The notes beneath the pieces are model-generated. The model worked only from the letters and a program-made list of their open reading frames with translations, had not been told where the DNA came from and ran no database searches. This document shows positions 1-9,344 of a stretch of 44,890 nt of DNA, in pieces. The stretch covers positions 1-44,890 of the forward strand of contig JBDTOI010000013.1 of NCBI GenBank assembly GCA_039933315.1. Direction: 5' to 3'. Source of the DNA: DASXRU01 sp039933315 (GTDB taxonomy: Bacteria; Acidobacteriota; Blastocatellia; Pyrinomonadales; Pyrinomonadaceae). The translations under genes were made by a program, and so were the position numbers. How positions within the stretch are numbered: position 1 is the stretch's first letter; the number at the start of each line of letters is the position of its first letter.

Positions 1-683
1 GAACTCCAATGGAAGTCGTCATCTACGCACGTTCCGCCCTCTACCGAAGGAACACACACGCTGACTTGGCCGTGACAAATCCCGCCCGCGTTATCCGACG
101 CGGTAAACCCGATTCGGTATACGCGTCCATTCCCATTTGCGCTCACCTCGCCGCGCAAGCGCGCAGTTGACGGGCTCGTCATGTCGGCATCTGAGCATCC
201 GTCTCCCTCGAAAAGTCCGTTAGTAGGCTCATCCTGCGTGATGTCCTGGAACAAGTAGCCGATCTGGATCCCGACCGAATTGCCGTCGGGATCGGTGACG
301 CCTTCAATGCGCTCTTCAACCATCCTCCCGTCGTTCAGTAGAATGGGCACGCTGGCTCGAGCCGAACTGCAATCGGGCGCTGAGTTGCTGGGCGGCAGAG
401 GAGAGATAAGGATGGGTTCACCGATCAGGTGTACGCAATCACCGATGCAAACGTGGGCACTTCCCAACATTCCTGAAAAAGCGATCTCTTTGGTTTGCTC
501 GGTGCCGCTGGAGTCCGCGTAGGTGACGCGATAAATTCCTGGCTCGGATACGTCTCCGCGGCACGCACGACGAGCACCTGCGACAAACGGGCATCCCCCA
601 CACCCGGACAACAACAAGGAGATGCCAATACAAAGAATGGCAATTGAAGCGGGGACTAATAATTTGATGGTTGTCCGCGTCAT
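1..683 (-). CDS. Predicted surface lipoprotein, C-terminus beyond window edge
   Basis: An open frame runs from ATG at 683 to the left edge without a stop (227 codons visible). A GGAG Shine-Dalgarno lies just upstream of the ATG and only 29 bp separate it from the stop of the DUF11 gene, so the two are probably cotranscribed. The N-terminus is a lipoprotein signal: a hydrophobic stretch ending in LLLSGCGG, so Cys28 is the likely lipidated residue. Residues about 40-95 resemble the N-terminus of the upstream DUF11 protein (GDV, PGxYxVTY, a C-x-x-x-x-C pair, then GEPILISP). The rest has a DPDGNSVG stretch and a segment RVYRIGFTASDNAGGICHG that looks like an Ig-like or cadherin-like beta domain of extracellular proteins. 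No enzymatic motif is visible. Function unknown; surface attachment is inferred. Confidence 0.8.
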   Translation of the reverse strand, partial: MTRTTIKLLVPASIAILCIGISLLLSGCGGCPFVAGARRACRGDVSEPGIYRVTYADSSGTEQTKEIAFSGMLGSAHVCIGDCVHLIGEPILISPLPPSNSAPDCSSARASVPILLNDGRMVEERIEGVTDPDGNSVGIQIGYLFQDITQDEPTNGLFEGDGCSDADMTSPSTARLRGEVSANGNGRVYRIGFTASDNAGGICHGQVSVCVPSVEGGTCVDDDFHWS

Positions 684-712
684 AGGTCTCCATTCACAGC
701 TCCGGTCTGGAG

Positions 713-3700
713 CTAGTTAACCGTCGTATTCTCCGCCGCCGTATTGTTCGCGGGATCCGGATCGTGCTCGTTTGCTGTCACGGTGGCGGTCCACGTGATA
801 GTGCCGCGCATAACAGCAAAGCCGGTTACGGTAAGCGTTGCGCTGGCCCCGCTAGGCAACGTGCCGAAGGCGCAGCTAATCGCGGAAGGACGTCTCGATC
901 TGGTGAAACTTCCCTGACTGAGCACGATGTCTGTGTCATTTACTTCCACCGCCGACATCAGATTGGACAGCACAACATTGGTGGCGGTTGATGGGCCGGT
1001 GTTGGTTACTGTGACTGTGTAGGTCAGCGCACCATTGAAGGCGATGGGATCGGGACTGTCAGTTATGGTTACGACCAGTCCCGCACTTGGTAACACTGTC
1101 GTGCCGGCTGTGGCGCTGTTGTTGGTCAGGTCGGGATCGTCAACCAGGCCCGTGACGCTCACAGTGTTGGTGACTGGGCCTTCGATTATTGGAGTGACGG
1201 AGATGGTAAATGTCCTGGAGGCGCCGCTGGCCAGGCTCACCGGATTGCAGGTGACAACATTGCCCACCAGCTGGCAGTCCGGGTTTGGAATGAAAGTAAC
1301 GTTCGCAGGCAGTGTGTCCGTCACAGTTACGCCGGTAGCCGTGTCGGGTCCATTGTTCGTGACCGTAATGTTGTAGGTAAGTGGCTCATCCGCAAACGCC
1401 GGATCCGGCGAATCGCTGATAGTCACTGAAAGATCCGCGGCCGGCGGTGGTTCGACGGTAGTAGTTTCCGTCGCTGTGTTGTTAGCCAGGTTCGGGTCGG
1501 ATTCAAGGGCAGTCACCGCCACCGTGCTGGTGATCGTTCCGATCGTTGTGGGCACAACGGCAATGGCAAACGTCTGGGATGCCCCACTTAGCAAGTTCAC
1601 CGGACCGCAGGTGACTGTGCGTCCCGCCAGCTGACAATTCGGGTTGGCGATAAAGCTAACGCCTGAGGGCAGGGCGTCAGTCAGAATTACGTTCGTCGCA
1701 ATCCCCGGCCCATGGTTGGTGACGGTGATGCCGTAGACGAGTTGCTCATTCACAACTATCGGATCGGGCGTATCAGATAGAGTCACCGAAAGATCTGCGG
1801 GCTGCGGTTCGACGTTGGTAGCTTCATTGACGGTGTTGTTGCTCGTGTTGGGGTCGGGCTCGACCGCAGTCACACTCACCGCGTTGGTAATCGTTCCCGC
1901 TGTCGTGGGGATAACACTGATGGTGAACGTTGCGGTGGCACCGACGGCCAGGCTCGCCGAATTGCAAGTAACTGTGTTGCTTTCCACCAGGTGGCAGTCG
2001 GCGTTTGGAATAAAGGTAACGCCCGACGGGAGGGTGTCAGTCAGGGTGATGCCGGTGGCGATGCCAGGCCCATTGTTGGTAATGCCGATGGCGTAGCTGA
2101 GTTGATTGTTCACCATTCCCGGATCGGGTGAATCGGATATCGTCAATGAAAGATCTGCCGCCGGCGCTGGTTCGCTTACGGTCGTAGTTTCCGTGGCGGT
2201 GTTGTTGGCAGTGTTCGGATCGCTCTCCGCGGCCGTCACACTTATCGTGTTACTGATAATTCCCGCTGCTGCAGGCGTAACGACCAGAATAACTGTCCCT
2301 GAGGCTCCATTAGGCAAACTGAAAGGAATGCAGGTGATGGTGTTGTTGCTTCCCAGACGACAGTCCGGGTTTGAGATAAAGCTGACGCCTGACGGCAGGG
2401 TGTCAGTTAGTGTAATACCTGTGGCAGTAGCCAAACCATTGTTAGTAACAGTGATGTTGTAAGTGAGTTGCTGGTTCACAAGGACGGGGTCGGGTGAATC
2501 GGAGATCGTCACAGACAGATCCGCGGACGTTCCCGGTTCGCTCACATCCGTGGTTTCCGTGGCCGTGTTGTTGGCCCCGTTGGGATCGATCTCGAGGGCA
2601 GTCACACTTACGGTGTTGCTGATGGTTCCCGCCGCTGTAGGCGTAACGGTTATGGTAAACGTCGCAGAGGCTCCGTTAACCAAACTGAAAGGATTACAGG
2701 TGACTATGTTGTTGCTGCCGAGCTGGCAACCCGTGCTCGCGACAAAGCTGACACCTGATGGTAGAGCGTCAGTCAGCGCTATCTCCGTGGCAGTAGCCAG
2801 CCCATTATTGGTAACAGTGATGTTGTAAGTGAGTGGCTGATTCACGACCACGGGGTCAGGTGAATCCGAGATTGTCACAGACAGATCCGCGGTTGGCGCA
2901 GCCTCGCTCACTGTCGTAGTTTCGGTGGCCGTGTTGTTGGCAGCGTTCGAGTCGATTTGGAGTGCGGTCACGTTTACCGTATTGGTAATGTTCCCTGCTA
3001 CCGTGGGTGTGAAACCCAGAGCCACGCTCGCAAAGCCGCCGTTGGGCAGATCGCCTACATTGCAGATAATTCTTCCCGCGCCGTCGGGATGACAATTCGG
3101 GTTGCCATGGAAGTTAACGCCTGGCGGCAGTGTGTCGGTAAGAGTTATCCCCTTGGCTGTAGCAAGCCCGTTGTTGGTAATAGTGATGGTGTAGGTGAGA
3201 CTCTGGCCCGCCACCACCGGATCCGGTGAATCGGACATCGTGACTGCGAGATCCGAAGTAAGCGCCGGGTGGACTACAGTAGTGTTGGCTATGGCTTCAT
3301 CGTTGGCCTGGTTAACGTCGAACTCATTGCCGGTTATGACAACTGTGTTGGTAATCGTGCCGGCGACCGTTGGGGTCACCACGATCTCGATGGTGGCACT
3401 ATCCCCATTGATGAGTGCGCGCACGCTACAGGTGATGACCTGGCCTGACAGAAAGCAGCCTTCTGAACTCGAAAAAAGATCCACGCCCGGTGGCAGGTAG
3501 TCAGTCAGAGTCCCGCCGGAGGAAGCTTCGGGTCCGTGATTGGTAACCGTGATGAGGTAGGTGAGGTTCTCTCCATCAACCGGATCGGGACTATCAGTTA
3601 TGGTTACGCCGAGGTCGGGCCCCGGTCCTGACCTCACTGTGGTCGTGGCCGCTGCCGTGTTGTTCGCAGGGTTGGGATCTATAACATCGCCAAGGGTTAT

Positions 3701-4303
3701 ATTTATCGTCGCTGCATTTTTCGCCTGCGCATCGAGGGGAGGGAAAGCGACTTCAGTTATCAAAGCAATATTAAAACCATGACCGGATCGGAGCGCGAGC
3801 GCGTCCAACTCGCATATGACATCTCTGGATGAGGGGGAATAGCTGCAATTTGCCCCGGACGATGAGACGGAGACAAAGTTCAACTCCAGGGGCAACGTAT
3901 CGACGAGTCTCGCTCCATTGGAGGCATCAAAGGGGCCGTTGTTGTGCACTACGATGTTGTAGGTCAGCGTATCGCCCACACTAAGCGGGTCGGGCGAGTC
4001 AGCAATTGAGACCGACAGATCGGCCTTCGCCGGGGAAATTAGTACCGGGTCGCCTACAATTCCGCTGCAATCACAGACAGCAATCGTTCCACCAAAGCTG
4101 TCCACTTCTATCGTAGTTAATGATTGCTCTCCGGGGGTCTGGTAGGTCACCGCATAGGTGCCGGGTACGGGCAATGTTGCCTCACATGAATAGACGTCCC
4201 CGCCGCAGGGACCACGATTACAGCCTTGCGCAAAGAGAGCGATGCCGAGACAAAGAAAGGCAATTACCGGAAAATGGTTTGCTCGTGATAGCGGCAGCCT
4301 CAT
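713..4303 (-). CDS. Lipoprotein with nine DUF11 (TIGR01451-type) repeats
   Basis: A protein of about 1196 residues. The start is placed at ATG 4303, which has GGAG 7 nt upstream; an in-frame TTG at 4348 would put 15 polar residues ahead of the signal sequence. The signal ends in ALFAQGC, a lipobox. After an N-terminal module of about 60 residues shared with the next gene come nine repeats of roughly 115-120 residues. Each opens with a form of ADLSVTISDSPDP, then LTYxITVTNxG, then TDTLPxGVxF, and closes with NPAANNTATxTT. This is the DUF11 conserved-repeat pattern of bacterial surface proteins. Repeats 1-8 carry a Cys pair about 10-15 residues apart, likely a disulfide; repeat 9 keeps only one Cys. 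There is no LPXTG, PEP-CTERM or type IX tail, so lipid anchoring is the likely attachment. Role unknown, possibly a stalk or adhesin. Confidence 0.88.
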   Translation of the reverse strand: MRLPLSRANHFPVIAFLCLGIALFAQGCNRGPCGGDVYSCEATLPVPGTYAVTYQTPGEQSLTTIEVDSFGGTIAVCDCSGIVGDPVLISPAKADLSVSIADSPDPLSVGDTLTYNIVVHNNGPFDASNGARLVDTLPLELNFVSVSSSGANCSYSPSSRDVICELDALALRSGHGFNIALITEVAFPPLDAQAKNAATINITLGDVIDPNPANNTAAATTTVRSGPGPDLGVTITDSPDPVDGENLTYLITVTNHGPEASSGGTLTDYLPPGVDLFSSSEGCFLSGQVITCSVRALINGDSATIEIVVTPTVAGTITNTVVITGNEFDVNQANDEAIANTTVVHPALTSDLAVTMSDSPDPVVAGQSLTYTITITNNGLATAKGITLTDTLPPGVNFHGNPNCHPDGAGRIICNVGDLPNGGFASVALGFTPTVAGNITNTVNVTALQIDSNAANNTATETTTVSEAAPTADLSVTISDSPDPVVVNQPLTYNITVTNNGLATATEIALTDALPSGVSFVASTGCQLGSNNIVTCNPFSLVNGASATFTITVTPTAAGTISNTVSVTALEIDPNGANNTATETTDVSEPGTSADLSVTISDSPDPVLVNQQLTYNITVTNNGLATATGITLTDTLPSGVSFISNPDCRLGSNNTITCIPFSLPNGASGTVILVVTPAAAGIISNTISVTAAESDPNTANNTATETTTVSEPAPAADLSLTISDSPDPGMVNNQLSYAIGITNNGPGIATGITLTDTLPSGVTFIPNADCHLVESNTVTCNSASLAVGATATFTISVIPTTAGTITNAVSVTAVEPDPNTSNNTVNEATNVEPQPADLSVTLSDTPDPIVVNEQLVYGITVTNHGPGIATNVILTDALPSGVSFIANPNCQLAGRTVTCGPVNLLSGASQTFAIAVVPTTIGTITSTVAVTALESDPNLANNTATETTTVEPPPAADLSVTISDSPDPAFADEPLTYNITVTNNGPDTATGVTVTDTLPANVTFIPNPDCQLVGNVVTCNPVSLASGASRTFTISVTPIIEGPVTNTVSVTGLVDDPDLTNNSATAGTTVLPSAGLVVTITDSPDPIAFNGALTYTVTVTNTGPSTATNVVLSNLMSAVEVNDTDIVLSQGSFTRSRRPSAISCAFGTLPSGASATLTVTGFAVMRGTITWTATVTANEHDPDPANNTAAENTTVN

Positions 4304-4500
4304 TTCGTGCTCCGTTCGTTTTGATTCTTGTAGTTCGTTAGATTCCAATCCCGGCGGTTTTGATTTGAAGCATGCCCGAAAATCTCATCGCCCAATGCAT
4401 CAATGAGAGAGCGAAGCTGACAGAGTTCTCCGGTTGCGCGGTTTCTGCCATTTACTCTTTCATGGCCCTCTGCTTTCGATCCTCCAGACGGTTTCCTCGA

Positions 4501-4623
4501 TTATCGAGCGCTCTGATCCAGCGCTAAAGCCACGGTGTGAATGAGGCAGAGCACAAGAAACCTCTTCGCCTGCCTGGCCATCAGGCCGTTCAGACGCTTC
4601 GAGTAGGGGATTGATTTTGTCAT
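4501..4623 (-). CDS. Possible 40-residue small membrane or exported peptide
   Basis: ATG at 4623 is preceded by GGAG at good spacing and opens a 40-codon frame. The peptide has a basic N-terminus (MTKSIPYSKR) and a hydrophobic stretch, RFLVLCLIHTVALAL, that could be a signal anchor. It lies between two same-strand genes. It could be a real small protein, the remnant of a signal peptide of a broken gene, or chance. The rest of the gap 4304-4732 shows no other coding signal. Confidence 0.25.
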   Translation of the reverse strand: MTKSIPYSKRLNGLMARQAKRFLVLCLIHTVALALDQSAR

Positions 4624-4732
4624 GACTTCTCCAGCCAAGGTGGCGGTAAGCGAGCAGTAAGAACGACCTCCCCAAGGGTCTAAAGTTGTAAGACTCAGAA
4701 CCCGCAAGTGGTTCGACCCGCAGTCCGGCGGG

Positions 4733-4975
4733 CTAGATTAATTCGAGCAGAGAATTTAGACAGACGAGCACCGATCCTTCACATGTTTCCACAAAGTGAA
4801 TCTTCATGGCATCCGAAGGCCCACAAGCTGCTGCCCGATTCATTCCTGCCACCGTCGCAGCCTGATCGACTGTAATCATTCGGGCTTGAGCACCACACTT
4901 CTCGCACCATGCCCGAACCTGACTACTCTCGCCGCTAGCGATAAAGAGACGAGTTGTCTCAACGGTAATTTCCAT
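4733..4975 (-). CDS. Small CxxC protein related to HTH/excisionase-like proteins
   Basis: The 80-residue protein starts MEITVETTRL at ATG 4975, behind a GAGG motif; a longer upstream frame is rich in basic residues and looks untranslated. A CEKCGA motif (possible zinc knuckle) is followed by a MITVDQAATVAGM segment resembling the first helix of a MerR/excisionase-type helix-turn-helix, and by a C-terminus IHFVET..GSVLVCLNSL. From memory, similar short proteins occur in Acidobacteriota with a clear HTH in the middle. Here the middle (NRAAACGPSDAM) does not look like a recognition helix, so DNA binding is doubtful. It heads the minus-strand set that leads into the lipoprotein genes. Confidence 0.6.
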   Translation of the reverse strand: MEITVETTRLFIASGESSQVRAWCEKCGAQARMITVDQAATVAGMNRAAACGPSDAMKIHFVETCEGSVLVCLNSLLELI

Positions 4976-5180
4976 CCGCCGCTTCCTCACGCCCCCTCCA
5001 CTGCGCCTTTGAGACTGATTCTTAGGTTCAAAGGCGCTAACCTTAACCCTCCGTTGTCGGCCAGCCGGCAATGCCTTGCTGCGGCCATTGCGCGGGATTA
5101 CAATGCAGCCCGGAACGGATTTCAGCTTTGCGGTTTGCCGGTGCCTCTTCTTCATCGCAGGGAATACTCGAAGAGCTAAC

Positions 5181-5231
5181 TGAAAGTCCTTAAAATAGGG
5201 CTTAAAATTTCCTAAACTTTCCTAGAGCGCC
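5181..5231 (+). promoter_or_regulatory. AT-rich putative promoter of the winged-helix regulator
   Basis: Two TAAAAT hexamers (5191-5196 and 5203-5208) lie in a locally AT-rich patch with repeated CCT/CTTAAA words just before the ATG at 5232. Either could serve as a -10 element. No clear -35 or Shine-Dalgarno is visible, so a short or leaderless transcript is possible. The region 4976-5180 upstream shows no other feature. Confidence 0.3.
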
Positions 5232-7196
5232 ATGTCGGATCCATCGACTTCAAAACCCTCCACTTGTTTTTACGAGTTCGGTCCTTTTTGTCTTGACGCA
5301 TCGAAACACCTGCTGCTGCGCGACGGACGGCCAGTGTCGCTCACGCCGAAGGCCTTAGAGATCTTACTGGCGCTCGTTGAAAACGGTGGGCGTGTGCTGG
5401 GGAAAGATGCGATGTTGCAGAAAATCTGGCCCGATACCCTCGTGGAAGAGAACAACCTCACGGTCAACATTTCAGCGCTGAGAAAAGCTCTCGGGGAGAG
5501 CCCCGCTGAGCACCGCTATATCGTGACGGTGCCTGGTCAGGGCTACCGCTTTGTTGCGGAAATCAGAGAGTTACCCGGCAAGAGTGCCGATCTGTTCCTC
5601 GAACGGACCAAAGCACAGATCGTCATCGAAGAGGAGGAAGACGGGCCCAATAGTGAGAAAAGCGAGCTGGCGAAGTCGCCAGCAAGGTCTTTAATCTGGA
5701 GCAGATCAGGTCCGTCACGGGCGTTGACATTCGCTTTAGTGGTTGGCGTGATTGCGCTCACGGCCACGGCTGCAATCTTGTACCGACAACGTGTCGAAAC
5801 TGGTGGAGCCGAGTCCGCCCCCATCCGTTCCGTTGCCGTGCTACCGCTCAAGAACCTGTCAGACGATCCGTCGAATGAATACTTCAGTGACGGGATGACC
5901 GAGAGCCTGATCTCGGCGCTCTCGCGGATTGAAGGGTTGAAGGTCATCTCGCGCGGCTCAGTCGTCCGCTTCAAGGGCAAAGAGACTGATCCGGCAGAGG
6001 TGGGCAGACAACTTGGCGTCGAGGCTGTGCTGGAAGGGAACGTGCGCAAGAGCACCGACTCTTTACGCGTGGCAGTCCGGCTAGTGAGCGTTAAGGACGG
6101 ACGCGTATTGTGGGCGCGCGACACTCACGAAAGGGCGCTAGGCGACATTTTCGCGCTGCAAGACGACATCGCGCGTAGTGTTGCGGCGGGGTTGAGACTC
6201 GAACTCGCTCCTGAGGGTGAGCAGCGGTTGACCAAGCGTTACACGGACAACGTCGAGGCCTATCAACTTTACCTCAAGGGCCGTTACCACGTGTTCGAAT
6301 TGTCTACCCCAGATCCGGTGAAAACAGGGATGGAGTACTTCAAGAAGGCGATCGAGATAGACCCGAACTACGCGCTTGCCCACGCAGGGCTGGCCGACGC
6401 TTACTACGGGCTTTCAAACGCCATCTTACCCCCTGGTGAGGCGATGCCGAAAGCGCGTGCGGCGGCCATGAAGGCGTTAGAGTTGGACGATACGCTGGCC
6501 GAAGCTCACATCTCGCTCGGTTTAGTGAAGTTGTTTTACGACTGGGACTTTGCTTGGGCGGAAAGAGAGTTTGAGCGGGCCGTCGAGCTGAACCCGAACG
6601 ACCCCGTAGCTCGAAACTGGTATAGCTGGCACCTGCTCTTTACGGGACGGTCGGACGAGGCGCTCGCAGAAATGAGGCGTGCAGAAAAGCTTGATCCGCT
6701 GTCGCTCAAGATGAAGAAGGATCTGGGGCGGGTTCTCTATTACGCGCGCCAACACGATCAGGCCATCGAACAGTACAAAAAGGCGCTGGAGCTGAACGCA
6801 AATGATAGCCAAACGCATTGGTTCCTTGGAGTAACTTATGTAGTCAAAGGCAGAGTCTCCGAAGCCCTGGCTGAGTTTCAAAAAGCGATGGCCTTAGACG
6901 ACGACCGTTTTAGATTACCGTGGCTGGGGTGCGCCTACGCGATGTCGGGGAAGAGGGGGGAGGCCCGGAAGGTGATCGACGAGATGGAGTCAAACCAGGG
7001 CTATGTTGCCGGTTACAGCATAGCACTCGTTTACATCGCCCTGGGGGAAAAGGATGCAGCGTTCAGGCTGCTCGAGAAGGACTACCAGGAACGGAATGAG
7101 GTTCTGGTCTGGGCCAGAGTCGATCCGCTGCTCGACGACCTGCGCTCGGACCCGCGCTTCGTAGACCTCATGCGGAGAGTCGGATTAGCGCAGTAA
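5232..7196 (+). CDS. Membrane winged-helix regulator with TolB-like and TPR domains
   Basis: A 654-residue protein. Residues about 12-110 form an OmpR/CadC-type winged helix (Trans_reg_C: SLTPKALEILLALVENGG, then NNLTVNISALRKALG and RYIVTVPGQGYRF). A transmembrane helix follows at about 164-184. Residues about 198-325 are a TolB/FlgO-like domain (SVAVLPLKNLSDD, YFSDGMTESLISALS, VEAVLEGNVRKS). TPR units of the NPNYALAHAGLADAYYG and NPNDPVARNWYSWHL type fill about 340-640. There is no receiver domain, so this is a one-component, CadC-like architecture common in Acidobacteria; the TolB/TPR part is presumably periplasmic and senses a ligand or protein. It converges on the histidine kinase gene. 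Target genes are not evident. Confidence 0.88.
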   Translation: MSDPSTSKPSTCFYEFGPFCLDASKHLLLRDGRPVSLTPKALEILLALVENGGRVLGKDAMLQKIWPDTLVEENNLTVNISALRKALGESPAEHRYIVTVPGQGYRFVAEIRELPGKSADLFLERTKAQIVIEEEEDGPNSEKSELAKSPARSLIWSRSGPSRALTFALVVGVIALTATAAILYRQRVETGGAESAPIRSVAVLPLKNLSDDPSNEYFSDGMTESLISALSRIEGLKVISRGSVVRFKGKETDPAEVGRQLGVEAVLEGNVRKSTDSLRVAVRLVSVKDGRVLWARDTHERALGDIFALQDDIARSVAAGLRLELAPEGEQRLTKRYTDNVEAYQLYLKGRYHVFELSTPDPVKTGMEYFKKAIEIDPNYALAHAGLADAYYGLSNAILPPGEAMPKARAAAMKALELDDTLAEAHISLGLVKLFYDWDFAWAEREFERAVELNPNDPVARNWYSWHLLFTGRSDEALAEMRRAEKLDPLSLKMKKDLGRVLYYARQHDQAIEQYKKALELNANDSQTHWFLGVTYVVKGRVSEALAEFQKAMALDDDRFRLPWLGCAYAMSGKRGEARKVIDEMESNQGYVAGYSIALVYIALGEKDAAFRLLEKDYQERNEVLVWARVDPLLDDLRSDPRFVDLMRRVGLAQ

Positions 7197-7280
7197 AAGG
7201 CTTGCCGCGCCCTACCCCAGAATTGAAGTCCCCTAAGGACTTATTGGACCTATAAGAGACGGTCGTCGTCAAAAAAAGTC

Positions 7281-9290
7281 TTAGGCGACCAGGGTCAATT
7301 GGGGACGATTCGTTCTCATAGTCGGAAGGTGATGCTTGGGGATTTCACTGACAATCTCCGCAATGCGTTCAATGAGAAAGGGCTTGGCGACCATCCAATT
7401 GACCTTCGCCGCCTTCTGTTCAGTTGAATTAAGCGCGTCTCCCCAGCCAGTGAGAATAGCCAACGGTATTTCGTCATTGCGCTCGCGAATTAATCTCGCC
7501 AACTCCCAACCACTCATTCCCGGCATGCCGATGTCGGTGAAAACTGCATCGAAGGTCTGCGAGGCCAATAACTCGAGTGCCTTGAATCCGTCCTCGGCTT
7601 CTACTACCTGGTGGCCCAGCGACTTAAGAATATCGCCCAACAGTTCACGCACGTAATCTTCGTCGTCAACTACGAGTATTCGCACCGCCACCGGTGCAAC
7701 CAGGATCGCCGGCTTGAGACTAGCCACGGATGGTTGAGCCGCAACCGTCTGTTCGGCGATTGCCAGCTTAATGACGAAGCTCGTGCCGCGCCCGAGTTCT
7801 GTTTCAGCGGCCAGACTGCCTTCGTGCCTGCAGATGATGCCGTAGCTCACCGCAAGACCCAGGCCCATGCCCGCGTTTCCCTTGGTGGTGAAGAAGGGGT
7901 CGAAAATGCGCGAGCGCACGTCCTCGGCCATACCGGTGCCGGTATCGGTGACGCGTATTTCAACCTGATCCTCGATTTCAGATGCGGCCAGCGTGAGATG
8001 GCCTCCATTGGGCATCGCATCGATGGCATTGAACACTATGTTGACCAGCACCTCGCGCAGCTCTGAAGCGTCGCCCATCACCATTGCCGTAGTAGTGACA
8101 CGGAGGTCGAGAGTGATACACACGTCGGCGGCCTCCGCTCGATTCTTCCAGCGCGGCCGGGTTATCTCGCTCACATCGGACAGCAGTTGATCGACGGCGA
8201 TCAGTTCAAAGTCGCAGTCGCGCCGCTGGCGGGCGAAATCCTGTATGCGCTTGACGGTGTGGGCGCCGTCCTTGGCCGTCTTGATAATTATGTTAAGACC
8301 GCGCTCAACTTCTTTCGCGTCGCTGCTATGAGCTTGAAGCAATTGCGCCCGGCCGAGAATTCCCGCAAGGGTATTGTTGAAATCGTGCGCCACACCCGAG
8401 GCCAGCTGGCCCAGCGCCGACATCTTCTCAATCTGCGCGAATTGCTCGAGAATGCGCTCTTGCTCGGCAATGTAGCGAGAGAGTTCCTCGACGTGACGTT
8501 CTGCCTCTTCAGCGCGAGTGCGCTCGACCCGCTCAGCCTGTTCGGCCCGCATGCGGTTTTGGTTGTGTCCGAAATAGACCACCAGCAGCACCGGGGCGCA
8601 AATCGCCATCGTGACTATGGCGCCGTTCTGGACCGCGAAGAAAATAAGCATCGCGCCCACACTCGTAGGCAGAAACATGGGCGCGGCATGCAAAAACTCT
8701 TGCTTCCAAAGGAGCAGGATCGAGTTGTTATGGCGCAATGCTATCAAGGCTGAGACAAGACCCCAGTTGACAGTGACTTGCACGATGCTGGCGAGCAGGA
8801 AGGCAACAGCAATGGCGGAGATGCTGCGGTAACCAGTGTTTGCCGCTCCGATCCAACCGTTCCCTAATAACCCACTAAGACAGACGGAAGCGGCCGCAGT
8901 CGTTAATGACATGATGGCTGCGGAGATCAGATTGCTGGAAAGACGACGAACCTGTCGTCGGGACGAGGTAAAGCCTTCAATACCGGCAATCAGTATCGCC
9001 GGCGCGATTCCATGCCAACCGGCGATGGCCAGTACGAAGGCGTCCATCAGGGTGAAGGTTAAGTTTTCCTGCGATGCTTTCCAGCCGGTGGGCAACTGAA
9101 GAGTGATAGGAAACAGACCGACAAGTATGATTAAGGGAATGGCAGGTAGTAGAAATAACAGCTCTCGCCAGGGGTGTCCGGTAAACGTTTCGCCGGACGC
9201 TATCAGCCACACTACAAGGCCCAGCGCCGTAACCGTGGCCTGGTAAGCTCGACGCTTACTATTCTCTTTTTTCTCCGTGCCGTTTTGCAT
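7281..9290 (-). CDS. Membrane hybrid histidine kinase with C-terminal receiver
   Basis: About 669 residues from ATG 9290; an in-frame TTG at 9299 is an alternative with a slightly better AGG upstream. The N-terminal ~245 residues contain about seven hydrophobic helices (a MASE-like sensor). A short coiled linker follows, then HisKA with the phospho-acceptor His in GVAHDFNNTLAGILG (about residue 302). The HATPase_c N, G1 and G2 boxes are NIVFNAIDAMPNGG, DTGTGM and GMGLGLAVSYGI. The C-terminal receiver (ILVVDDED, Asp in AVFTDIGMPG, Lys in VAKPF) makes it hybrid, so output probably goes through a phosphotransfer partner or feedback. It lies 54 bp downstream of the subtilisin gene on the same strand, so the two may share a transcript. 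No DNA-binding output domain is present. Confidence 0.92.
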   Translation of the reverse strand: MQNGTEKKENSKRRAYQATVTALGLVVWLIASGETFTGHPWRELLFLLPAIPLIILVGLFPITLQLPTGWKASQENLTFTLMDAFVLAIAGWHGIAPAILIAGIEGFTSSRRQVRRLSSNLISAAIMSLTTAAASVCLSGLLGNGWIGAANTGYRSISAIAVAFLLASIVQVTVNWGLVSALIALRHNNSILLLWKQEFLHAAPMFLPTSVGAMLIFFAVQNGAIVTMAICAPVLLVVYFGHNQNRMRAEQAERVERTRAEEAERHVEELSRYIAEQERILEQFAQIEKMSALGQLASGVAHDFNNTLAGILGRAQLLQAHSSDAKEVERGLNIIIKTAKDGAHTVKRIQDFARQRRDCDFELIAVDQLLSDVSEITRPRWKNRAEAADVCITLDLRVTTTAMVMGDASELREVLVNIVFNAIDAMPNGGHLTLAASEIEDQVEIRVTDTGTGMAEDVRSRIFDPFFTTKGNAGMGLGLAVSYGIICRHEGSLAAETELGRGTSFVIKLAIAEQTVAAQPSVASLKPAILVAPVAVRILVVDDEDYVRELLGDILKSLGHQVVEAEDGFKALELLASQTFDAVFTDIGMPGMSGWELARLIRERNDEIPLAILTGWGDALNSTEQKAAKVNWMVAKPFLIERIAEIVSEIPKHHLPTMRTNRPQLTLVA

Positions 9291-9344
9291 TTCAATCAAT
9301 GGCGCCTGAGGGAGCGCCGCGTTAGCCAGACATGCGGGTAACCA

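Noticed and set aside
1035..3782. Series of plus-strand ORFs opposite the DUF11 gene
   Set aside because: They are antisense shadows of nine similar repeats, which is why they resemble one another; the minus frame carries the recognisable domains.
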